From: Martinezella dioscoreae
GTDB taxonomy: Bacteria > Pseudomonadota > Alphaproteobacteria > Rhizobiales > Rhizobiaceae
Assembly (NCBI RefSeq): GCF_009176305.1
Contig: NZ_BLAJ01000006.1
Location: 124,001-188,000, forward strand
DNA: 64,000 bases
Direction of reading: 5' to 3'
The notes below the pieces were generated by a model. The model worked only from the letters and a program-made list of their open reading frames with translations, was not told the origin of the DNA and searched no databases. Both the position numbers and the translations under genes were made by a program. Shown one piece after another: positions 8,531-17,700 of the stretch (the first letter of the stretch is position 1; every line of letters starts with the position of its first letter).

Positions 8531-10146
8531 TGGCCGGCAATCAGCCTGCAGAAACGCCTCCAGAGCCAGAGCCTCTGGAGTATGTACGGATCGATCCCAA
8601 TAGTAGTTTGCTGTCGGACAACAGCAAGCAAGCCACGAAAGGTCCTCGAATAAGCCCGACGGCAGCCGTTCCACCGCCCCCGGAATTCATTCCCGATGAC
8701 AGCTCCGCGATTGCGGTTTGCCTGTCGCCGGATGTTTGTCGTTCACCAACTGCACCCGTGCCCTACATGGTATGGGGCAAGGCCGACGATAAACAGAATT
8801 ACTCCCCGGATGTGAAATCCAACGGGAAGGTTATCAAGCGCTCCGATTCACAATTCACAGCAACTTATGGAGATCAGCCTGGAACGGGACTGGGTGTAAA
8901 ATCAGGCACTGTGGGAAACGTCGTAACGCCGGTGACCTCGTCCAATATCGTGCGAGCAAACGGCATACCGGTACAGCGCCATACGGATCGTTGTACGTTG
9001 AACAACGGCAACTGCCCTGGCGAATATGTCAATGTAAAATCCACGGAAGTGAGTCTGCCACCCGACGGCAATGATAGCCAGAATAGAAGCTGGTGGGATG
9101 CCGCCAAAGATACGGGTGGCGATTTTTGGAAAGGGATGACTGCAACATCGGGTACAGCTTCCACCGGTGAGGGAATATTCAATAAAGTTGGCGAATGGTG
9201 GCATGATCCCTCTCAGATCGGCCGGGACGCGCAATCTGCCTATGATAGTATTCCGACAGGCGCAGAGATTTGGCAGGGCACGAAGAACATTGCCGGCGGC
9301 GCGGCGCATGTGGCTGGTGAGGTCTGGAACGATCCGGTCGGCAGCGCAAAGGCGACGGGTGGCTGGGTGAAAGATCAGGCCGTCGGGGCTTGGCAGGGAG
9401 TTGAAGGGGGGTACGAGAAGCACGGTATTGCTGGCGCAGCCGGTGCGGTCGTTGGCCTCGCAGTCGAGGTCGTCAACCCCTTGAAAAAGCTTAAGATGCT
9501 TGAGAGGGCCGCCGAGGTTGCGGAGGAACTGGGCGATCTGAAAAAGGCCGAAAAACTCAGGAAAGAAGCAGAGGAGATCAGGGAGAAGGAAAGGCAGGCG
9601 GAGCGAGCTCGCAAGGCCGAGGAGGAGGGGAAGGATGGAGCGCGGAGTACGCGTGTAATTCCAGAGAAAGACGTTGAATGCTTTAAGAAGCCGCCGCACC
9701 TCTCCGATGAAGAGTTTGATAAACAACTTAATGAGCAAATGGACGCACTCAAAGACATCGATGCTGATACATTGCTCCAACGGCGGCAGGCTATTCGAGA
9801 CGCAGGCGGTACATCACCGCTTAGAGATCTTAATGCTCAAACACAGGCGCGACGCGACTACGAAAGCAGCAGAATGGAAGAGCTTGCACAGGATGGTATT
9901 GTTGGTCAGGAGGCAGCAGACAAGGTTGCTGACGAGATGTCGCAACTTGCGGCAACACATCGGCTTGATATTATCGCCGGCGGTGATCCCAGCGATATTT
10001 CTGGATTGGGAGACAAAGGAGTTAATTCTTCTCTAGGTTCGCAGTGGAAGGGGCGTAGATCACAATCTCTCGAGGATTATGCTCGTGAAATGAAAGAAAA
10101 TGGACTTGGAAAAGAAAAGATGAAAGTTCATCTAAAGAAATGCTAA
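8530..10146 (+). CDS. T6SS DNase effector: PAAR-like (DUF4150) N-terminus, Ntox15 nuclease C-terminus
   Basis: This is a 538-residue polymorphic toxin. Residues about 45-170 form a DUF4150 PAAR-like spike-tip domain (SPDVCRSPTAPVPY, then DRCTLNNGNCPGEY). A linker of Trp-rich and amphipathic segments follows, with a charged coiled coil at about 315-375. The C-terminal about 130 residues match Ntox15: HRLD at 477-480 supplies the HxxD catalytic motif and is followed by AGGDPSDISGLGDKG and SSLGSQWKGR. Ntox15 proteins such as Agrobacterium Tde are DNA-degrading T6SS toxins that act in the cytoplasm of rival cells. An adaptor gene precedes it and a cognate immunity gene follows 12 bases later. The A+T content rises in the toxin half relative to clpV/vgrG, a usual sign of exchange of toxin-immunity cassettes. 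Nuclease activity is inferred from the motif. Confidence 0.9.
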   Translation: MAGNQPAETPPEPEPLEYVRIDPNSSLLSDNSKQATKGPRISPTAAVPPPPEFIPDDSSAIAVCLSPDVCRSPTAPVPYMVWGKADDKQNYSPDVKSNGKVIKRSDSQFTATYGDQPGTGLGVKSGTVGNVVTPVTSSNIVRANGIPVQRHTDRCTLNNGNCPGEYVNVKSTEVSLPPDGNDSQNRSWWDAAKDTGGDFWKGMTATSGTASTGEGIFNKVGEWWHDPSQIGRDAQSAYDSIPTGAEIWQGTKNIAGGAAHVAGEVWNDPVGSAKATGGWVKDQAVGAWQGVEGGYEKHGIAGAAGAVVGLAVEVVNPLKKLKMLERAAEVAEELGDLKKAEKLRKEAEEIREKERQAERARKAEEEGKDGARSTRVIPEKDVECFKKPPHLSDEEFDKQLNEQMDALKDIDADTLLQRRQAIRDAGGTSPLRDLNAQTQARRDYESSRMEELAQDGIVGQEAADKVADEMSQLAATHRLDIIAGGDPSDISGLGDKGVNSSLGSQWKGRRSQSLEDYAREMKENGLGKEKMKVHLKKC

Positions 10147-10158
10147 GGTATATTTGAT

Positions 10159-10830
10159 ATGAACAAGCTTTATGAAGACATAATACGCAAATTTGGAGAA
10201 CCGGCTTCGAACGCCTCGTTTACGGAAGAGGAACGTTTGGCACTTCGGAAATCTTTTCCGGACCAAGTCGCCGATTTTTGCTTTGACATTGGTCGGTCGG
10301 TGTTGCGTGAAGGGCTTATTCAATCGTGCCATCCCGATGATATGAGGGGAGTCCTAGCGCTTATTTTCGGTGCTGACAGAGATTTTTCGCACAACAATTG
10401 CCATGCTTTTGCTTATTCTGCTTTTGGAGTTATTTTCTTTTGGATGAAAGATTATGGATACGGCAATATCAGTGTTTACGAAGGCCGTTTGACGCAGAAG
10501 AATTTTGTGAAGGGGCAGCCTGCAGGAGCGGCGGCTGCCAATGCGGTTTCAGTACCGTTCTGGTTATCGGATCAGGCGCTGGATTTTGAGGACGGAGTCG
10601 GCAAACCACTATTCAAGCGAGCTTCTAAGAAGCTCGGATTTCTCGAAACTGGAGAATGTTACGGATTCGTGCCTGCTTTGGCTCTCGGAGGAGTTTCAGA
10701 TATCGCCCACCTCAAGCGCCTAAAGGCGTCCGAGCATTTTGCTATCGTCGCGCAGACTATGGAATACAATCTTATCGACGTTCAAGGATATGGCCAGTCC
10801 GTGGTCGTGCGCCCGATAGGGCCGCGATAG
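10159..10830 (+). CDS. Tdi-type immunity protein (GAD-like and DUF1851 domains)
   Basis: This 223-residue protein directly follows the Ntox15 DNase. Its N-terminal half has the GAD-like pattern: KSFPDQVADFCFDIGRSVL, then IQSCHPDDMRGVLALIFGAD, then FSHNNCHAFAYSAFG. The C-terminal half (GECYGFVPALALGG to HFAIVAQTMEYNL) fits DUF1851. This pairing is known for the Tdi immunity proteins that neutralise Tde DNases. It has no signal peptide, as expected for protection against a cytoplasmic nuclease. Base composition is distinctly A+T-richer than the T6SS core genes, suggesting it travels with the toxin. The family call is from recognised motifs; cognate specificity is inferred from adjacency. Confidence 0.88.
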   Translation: MNKLYEDIIRKFGEPASNASFTEEERLALRKSFPDQVADFCFDIGRSVLREGLIQSCHPDDMRGVLALIFGADRDFSHNNCHAFAYSAFGVIFFWMKDYGYGNISVYEGRLTQKNFVKGQPAGAAAANAVSVPFWLSDQALDFEDGVGKPLFKRASKKLGFLETGECYGFVPALALGGVSDIAHLKRLKASEHFAIVAQTMEYNLIDVQGYGQSVVVRPIGPR

Positions 10831-11004
10831 CCTTTTCGCAAGTCCTCGAGAAGAGTGGGGCGTGATCAAACCACTTCCCGATATCTACCGCCTGCAAAAT
10901 GAGTTGCTTATGAACCGGAAAAAAGCGCCGCAAGAGATCGTGCGCCCCGCAGCTTTTCTGCGCCAGTGCTTGGGCTTGGGCTTGGCGAATGGCGCGGCGC
11001 CTTG

Positions 11005-11140
11005 CTCCTGTGACTACGCTCCCGGTCTCGGCCACCTGCTTTAGCTGTTCAATTGGCGCGCTGTCGCTGACGCCGAGCCGAGCGGCGGCGGCAGGCCGCG
11101 AAAGCCCTTCAACCCGTTCGCGCGAATCAACCGAATATCC
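11005..11140 (-). pseudogene. IS630-type transposase N-terminal remnant
   Basis: On the minus strand this encodes YSVDSRERVEGLSRPAAAAR, then LGVSDSAPIEQLKQVAETGS and VVTG. That follows the N-terminal helix-turn-helix of IS630-family transposases (typically YSxDLRERV...LSRxAAAxRFGVS...ETGSVxPG). No DDE catalytic region is recognisable after it and no terminal repeats are visible, so it is a fragment. It lies at the 3' edge of the T6SS effector-immunity pair, a common place for insertion scars. Confidence 0.55.
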
Positions 11141-11285
11141 GACTATCGATACTGGCCTCCTGCCGGATGGTGGCGCTCGTCGATCATCACGGTCCTCTTC
11201 CGAGAAAACCAAAGGTAAGCACGATGCCAGCGGCGAGGGGGCTAAACCTCGCACTTTCGCACGGACTGGCGAAAACCCCTAAGCC

Positions 11286-11299
11286 GCAGTCCGGACTGC
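11286..11299. repeat. 14-bp perfect palindrome upstream of the small gene at 11345
   Basis: GCAGTCCGGACTGC is a perfect palindrome located 46 bases before the start codon of the 70-residue protein. It could be an operator for a dimeric regulator. The paralogous gene at 32020 also has an inverted repeat just upstream, though of different sequence. Confidence 0.45.
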
Positions 11300-11344
11300 A
11301 CTCAAGCCATTTGAAACGGTCGCTCAACTTGACTGGAGAGTACT

Positions 11345-11557
11345 TTGCCAAAGGCTGCAAGAATTCTTGACGTTGCACCACATGACGATTACGTCGTGAC
11401 GGCAAAAGAAGTGATCGAGGGTTTCTTTCTTAGGTTGGAGCAGGAAGTGGAAGTTCGCCTGGTCGCCGCGGCTCTACGTGCGGGGTGGCCTGCGAACGAG
11501 GCGCCGGATGTCATCGATCAGCTCCGGTTCGAAGCCGGTGGACAGCGGATGGATTGA
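11345..11557 (+). CDS. Small conserved-looking protein, paralogue of the gene at 32020
   Basis: This is a 70-residue acidic protein with an unusual TTG start preceded by GGAGAG at 11335-11340. I do not recognise a family. Its centre, LEQEVEVRLVAAALRAGW, is identical to that of the protein at 32020, and the N-terminal (PKxARIxDV...TAKE) and C-terminal (DxIDQLR) parts also match. That two-copy conservation, including the shared weak-start layout, is the main evidence that it is a real gene. A helical fold with a short loop is likely. No function can be given. It is transcribed toward the 3' end of ndvB. Confidence 0.6.
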   Translation: MPKAARILDVAPHDDYVVTAKEVIEGFFLRLEQEVEVRLVAAALRAGWPANEAPDVIDQLRFEAGGQRMD

Positions 11558-11762
11558 GGCGCGCCCCTTGTGGAGCTCCCTTCCAGCGTAATCAGCACCC
11601 TCAGGCACTGTGTCCAACCTGATGCCTTCCAGGATTTTTTCAATCACTATTTCAGAGCGCGCAGCTGGTGAATTGGAGGCGGCCTGATTGGCTCTTCCTC
11701 CAATTTCCCATTCATACATACTCGATAATTCGGCGGCTGGCTGGATTACAGCGAGATTTCGC

Positions 11763-14700
11763 CTACGACGCCGCGAGCAAATATCCCTCCCGCGGATCAT
11801 CGATTGCGGTCCCATTGATCGTGATCGCATATCCTCCTGTCGCATCAACTCTCGAAACCGAAATTTCGTATCGACCGCTGGGCAATTCCAGCGCAGCCGA
11901 ATAGCCGTCCCATCCGGCCGGCAGCACAGGCTTAATATGCAACCGTCCGCTTTCGGTGCGAATACCGAGGATGCCTTCGATCGCGACGCGGTAGAACCAC
12001 CCGGCCGAACCGGTGTACCAGCTCCAGCCACCGCGGCCCCTGAGGTCGCCTTCTCCATAAACGTCGCCGGCGATGACATAAGGCTCGACGCGATAGGTCT
12101 CCGCGGACGATTTGTCGAGCGCGTGGTTGATGGGGTTCAGCATTTCGACCGCGCGCCAGGCGTCCTCGCCGCGGCCCATCCGGGCAAGGGCAAGAGCCGT
12201 CCACGTGGCGGCATGCGTGTATTGGCCGCCGTTTTCGCGGACACCTGGCGGGTAGGCCTTGATCACACCGGGATCATTGATCGGCTTGACGAAAGGTGGC
12301 GTCAGCAGGCGGATGAACTTGCCCTCCTCATCAACCAGCTTATCGAGGACCGCGTTCATGGCCATGTTGCTGCGATCGGCATCTCCCTCGCCGGAGAGCA
12401 CGCTCCAGGATTGGGCGATCGAGTCGATCTTGTCTTCCGCCGATTGGCTGGAGCCGAGAGGCGCGCCGTTGTCGTAGTAACCACGGCGATAATATTCGCC
12501 ATCCCATCCGGCCGTTTCGATCGCGGCCTTGAGCTTTTCAAGATGATCCGCCCAACGACTGACGCGTTGCGTATCGCCGCGCTTTTCCGCATAGGCGATG
12601 AAGCGACGCAAGGCGCCCGCGAGGAACCACCCCAGCCAAACGCTTTCACCACGGCCGGCGATGCCGACACGATCCATCTTGTCGCACCAGTCACCGCTCA
12701 TCATCAGCGGCAACCCGTTGACGCCCGTGCGCTTGATCGCGAGATCGAGGCCTAGAGCGGCATGTTCGTAGAGCGATGCGGTCTCGTCGGAGACACGTGG
12801 CTGCAGGAAGGCGTCGTACTGGCCGGGGCTGAGTTGCGCGCCTTCGACGAAGGGCAGCATCTCGTCCATGATCGAGGCGTCGCCGGTCACCGTGCAGTAC
12901 TGGCCGACGGCATAGGCGAGCCAGACCGGATCGTCGGAGATGTTCGTGCGAACGCCGGCACCGCTATCTTCCAGCCACCAGTGCTGGAAATCGCCTTCCG
13001 GGAACTGACGGCGGCCGGTATTGAGGATCTGCTTGCGGGCGATCTCAGGCGAGTGCAGCAGAAAGGCGAGCGAATCCTGCAGCTGGTCGCGCAGGTTCCA
13101 CGCACCGCTCGATTGGTAGAAGGCGGTGCGGGCCATGATGCGGCAGCTATAGGTCTGATAGGGCAGCCAATTGTTGACCATGAAGTCAAGCCGCTGGTCC
13201 GGTGTCGAGACATGCGTCTTGCCGGTGAAGCTCTTCCAGAACTCACGCGTCTTCTCGAGAACCTCCGCAAAACCGATGGAGCGGATGTCGGCGATGAGAG
13301 CGGCGGCGTCCTCCTGCGAGGCGGCGTCACCCATATAGAAGCAGATGTCGCGCACTTCGCCCGGCTCGATCGTCAGATCGAATGCCATGGCGGCTGCCGG
13401 ATCACCATCGAGGTCGACGGCATTGGAGAGCCGCGAGCCGGCCGAAACCGTGCGCGGCTGCTGGATCGTTCCGTGCCGGCCGATGAATTCGCGGCGGCTG
13501 GTGGAGACGCTCGACGGTGCTTCGCTTGCAGCAAATGCGGCGACGCGCGTCCCGAAACTGACACTGAACGGATTTTTCGCAAAGACCGCTCCGCTCGCAC
13601 TGTCGAAGCTCGATATGATGAAGGGCTTGCTCTTGGTCGGGTTGTTGCCAAGGATCCATTCGGCGTAGCCGTAGAGACGCAGCTTGCGTGCTTCACCCGC
13701 ATCGTTGCGGATGCGCAGTTGCGTCAGCTTGACGGGCTTTTCCATGTCGAGGGTCTGGGTGACTTCCAGGGAAATCTCGTCCTGAACCGTCGAAAAGACC
13801 GAGTAGCCGAGGCCGTGGCGGGCTTCGAAGCGCGTGTCTGAGCGCTGTGCCAGTGACGCGTAGGGCACGATAACGGAGCCGCGATCGAGATCCTTCAAGT
13901 AGAAGGCCTCACCCGGGCGGTTTGTGACCATGTCGTTGGTCCAGGGCGTCAGCTGATGATCGCGCGAATTCTGGCTCCAGGTGAAGGCGGCGCCTTCCGC
14001 AGAGACATGGAAGCCGAAGCTCTCGTTGGCTATGATGTTGACCCAGGGGTGCGGCGTCTGTTCGCCGCCGGACAGGCGCACGACATATTCGCTGCCATCG
14101 GCCGCAAAGCCGCCATAGCCGTTCCAGAAGGCAAGATCGCTGCCATCGACCAGGGGCGTCCCGACAGTGTCGCGAACCATACGTGGCACCAGGGTGGAAT
14201 CGCCCCACTGACCAAGCAGCGCAGGCGAACCGGAAACGGAACGGGCCTTCTGCAACTGGTCGATGAGGCTGCCATCGCGACCACGCAACACGACGCGCGA
14301 GGCGGCGATGATGGCGTCATAGGCTTCCGGAGTCGTCAGATCCTTGCGCAGGACATAGATATTGCGCTGGATGCCGGCAACCTCGCTGGCGTGACGCGCC
14401 GCGTCACAGAGCTGGTCGATGGTACGCTGCATTTCGGCAGCCGCCTCACCGGTGCGCTCGTTGAAGATGACAAGATCGACCTCGACGCCGCGCGATTGCA
14501 AGAGGCCTTGCGCACGCAGGAGTTCCTTGACGAGATCGGTGCCGAGCTCGTCGGTGATGCGCAAGGTCATCAGTGGTGCATCGCCGGAGAGAGTCGCTCC
14601 CCAAAGAACGGACTGCGACTTCAGGCCTTCGCGAACCGTCTTATTGTCGGCACGCAGCGCCATGTCCGGATAGATGATGTAGCGGGCAAAGCGCTGGTAG

Positions 14701-17700
14701 GCGGCCGCCTCCTTCGAATTGACGCCGATCTGGCGCAGCTGGCTCTGCGTTCTCGTCCAGGCCTGAACAAGACCCTGGGCAAAGCTTTCCGGCTGGCGAT
14801 AGTGATCGACCGCCGCCTCGAGCTCGGTGCGTTCGGCCGCGGCAATGGTCCAGAAGGTTACGCTGACCTTTTCTCCTGCCGGCACACGAAGCGTCCGGCG
14901 CAGCGACAGGCAGGTATCCATCGTGAAGCCGCTCGAATTGGAAAGTTCCGCACCTGCGTCGAACGCGGCAGCTTCCGTCAGCGTGCGCCCCCGCCCAAGG
15001 AAGCGCATGCGGTCCGTCTCATACTGTGTCTGCAGGCTCTCGCCTGACGTATCGACGATGAGATGGGCAATGGCGACCTCGGGATCCGTCACGCCACGCT
15101 TCTGCCGCTCGACGAAGATCGCGTCACCATTCTCGGCGATTTCGGTCTTAAGGAACATACGCGCAAAGACGGGGTGACCCGTATCGACGGCATCGAGCGT
15201 GGCGACAGGCTCCATGTACGAGGTCACTTCGATCACCCGATCCTCGGTGCCGGTATTGCTGATCGTCAGGCGACGGCCTTCTGCATCGTAATTGCTTGCG
15301 ACGAAGACTTCCATTTCGCTTGTCAGCTCACCGACGGTCTTGATGAACTCCGCCTTGTCGTCGCTAAAGCTTACGCGAACATGCTCGTTGGCGATCGAGC
15401 GCGGCTCCGCCGTCGCGGACCACCATTCGTTCGATGCGGTGTCGCGCAGAAAGACGAACGATCCCCAGCGATCCTCGGTCGGGTCGGCGCGCCAGCGGTT
15501 GACCGAGAGATTTTTCCAGCGGCTGTAGCCGGAGCCGGTCGCCGTCAGCATGGTAGAGTAACGGCCGTTCGACAACAGCAATAGCTCGCGCTCGCGCGAT
15601 GCCGGGTCTTCGAGGCGCCGCACTTCCGGACGCATCAGGTCGCCTTGGATGGTCGCCGGCGCGTCGGTTTCGTGCTTCGAGGCCATGACGGGAATATCGC
15701 GCGGCGCTTTTTCCTGCAGCAGCAATTCGGCAGCCTCGATCACAGGATCGGCATGGAACAGCTCGCGCAGCAGGCCGTCGAAAGCCACGTTGGCGACAGC
15801 AGCGATCGACATGCCGTGATGGTGCGCATAGTAGTTGTAAACCACCGCGCATTGCTTGCCTTCCGGCACGCGGCTTGCCGTGAAATCGACGGCATCATGG
15901 AAACCATACATGCCGAGCGCGCCGACGGCACGCAACCGCTCTAGGTTTTCGAGGGCTGCGACCGGATTGTACTGGCTTGCGAGCAACGAGGCATAGGGCG
16001 CAATGACGGCGTTCTGTCCGAGACCGCGTTTCAGGCCGAGCGTCGGCACCCCGAAGTTGCTGTACTGATAGTTCATCTGATGATCGCGGGCGTTGAAGGC
16101 CGCTTCCGAGATGCCCCACGGCGTGCCAAGCTTGCGCGCATAGTTCATCTGCTCCAGAACGATCAGATTGTTGGTCTGGTTGAGAATCCCGCCGCTGCGC
16201 TCCTGCATGACGAGAGGCGGCATCAGATATTCGAACATCGAGCCGGACCACGAGACCAGCGCACCGCGCGTGCCGACGGGCACGACGTGGCGGCCGAGCT
16301 TGTACCAATGCTCCGTCGGCAAATCACCTTTTGCTACGGAGAAGAGGCTCGTCAGACGAGCTTCCGAAGCAAGTAGATCGTAGCAGGCGGCATCCACTTC
16401 TTCCGTCTCGACGCGGAAGCCGATCGATAGCAACCGGCGCTCCGGACGATAGAGGAAGCTGAAATCCATATCGAAGGCGATTTCACGGGCGCGATTGCCG
16501 ATCCGGATCAGCCTTTCGCTGATATCAGGTGCCTGGGCGGGATCGAAAGCCTTGTCGACCTGATGGAGTTCGCAGGTTTCGACCAGCTTCTCCGCCCAAT
16601 GAACGACTTCCTCGCTCCGCGTGGTCTTGACTTCCCTGTCAAGGCTTCCGGCAAGTTCGCGGATTTCCCGAGCCTGCCCGGCAAATCGTTCGATGAGGCC
16701 CGAGGAAAATTCCTTCTCGCGTTTACCGGTCGCGACCGCCGCTTCAAGCTCGGCGATACGGCCGTCCAGCCGGTCATGAAGGGATCGGTTCGACCGCGTA
16801 TCGTCATCAAGCTCCGAAAGCACCTCGCGCAGAATTGCCGCGACATCGCCGATGCCGTCGAGATCGGTGTGGATATGGGCAAGAGGAGACTGCGCCCAGA
16901 TGCGGCATGCGGATGAAACGGCGATCAGATGGCCGGCAAAATTTCCGCTATCCACCGAGGATACATATTTGCGGCCCAGCGGCTTCAACGTGTCCGTATG
17001 ATACCAGTTGAACAGGTGGCCGCGATATTTTTCCAGCTTTTCGACCGTCTCGATCGTCTGTTCGATGCGCTTGACCGCGTCCACGAATGAAATCCAGCCG
17101 AAACGACGCGCCGAAATGACCGACAACAGATAGACGCCGATATTGGTCGGCGATGTACGCATGGCGACGACGGCATGCGGCGTCTGCTGAACGTTGTCTG
17201 GCGGCAGGAAGTGCTGATCAGGAACGACGAAGTGGTCGAAATAGCGCCAGGTACGTCTCGCGATCTTGCGCAATTCGTTGCGGACGTGGTCGGGCACAAA
17301 AAGCCGATCTTCGGTTTCTGCCGTCTGGCTGACCAGCCAGGCGATGGCCGGCGACAGCACCCAGAGAAACACGAAAGGAAGTCCGACCAACCAGGCGATG
17401 TCGCCGGAAGAGGCGGCGAAGACCAGCGCCACAATGGCCAGGAGGGGCGCGCGCCACATGACCTTGTAATGGCCGAGGATCGTCGTCTGCGCCATGGCCT
17501 GCGCACTTGCGGCGGTGCGCCACTGCAACATCAGCTTGCGGCTGACGAACATGCGGTAGAGCGAGCGGACAATCGCATCCGCCATGACGCAGGCGATGTC
17601 GGCGATGAAGATGATGCGCAGCGCCACCTGGGCATTGGCATTTTCAATATCTTTCCAGACGGTATGGAGATGTGCCCGCAGGATGATGTCGCTGGTTCGC

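Larger units (their letters stand above)
10831..11344. other. Gene-poor stretch behind the T6SS module with IS debris
   Basis: No intact gene is seen in these 514 bases. The minus strand is open through much of it but only the part at 11005-11140 resembles a known protein (IS630 transposase, listed separately). A 14-bp palindrome lies at 11286-11299. The region marks the downstream edge of the effector-immunity module. Confidence 0.5.

Noticed and set aside
10772..11254. 160-codon minus-strand frame as an intact gene
   Set aside because: Only its central 45 residues resemble a transposase; the rest overlaps the immunity gene end and has no family features.
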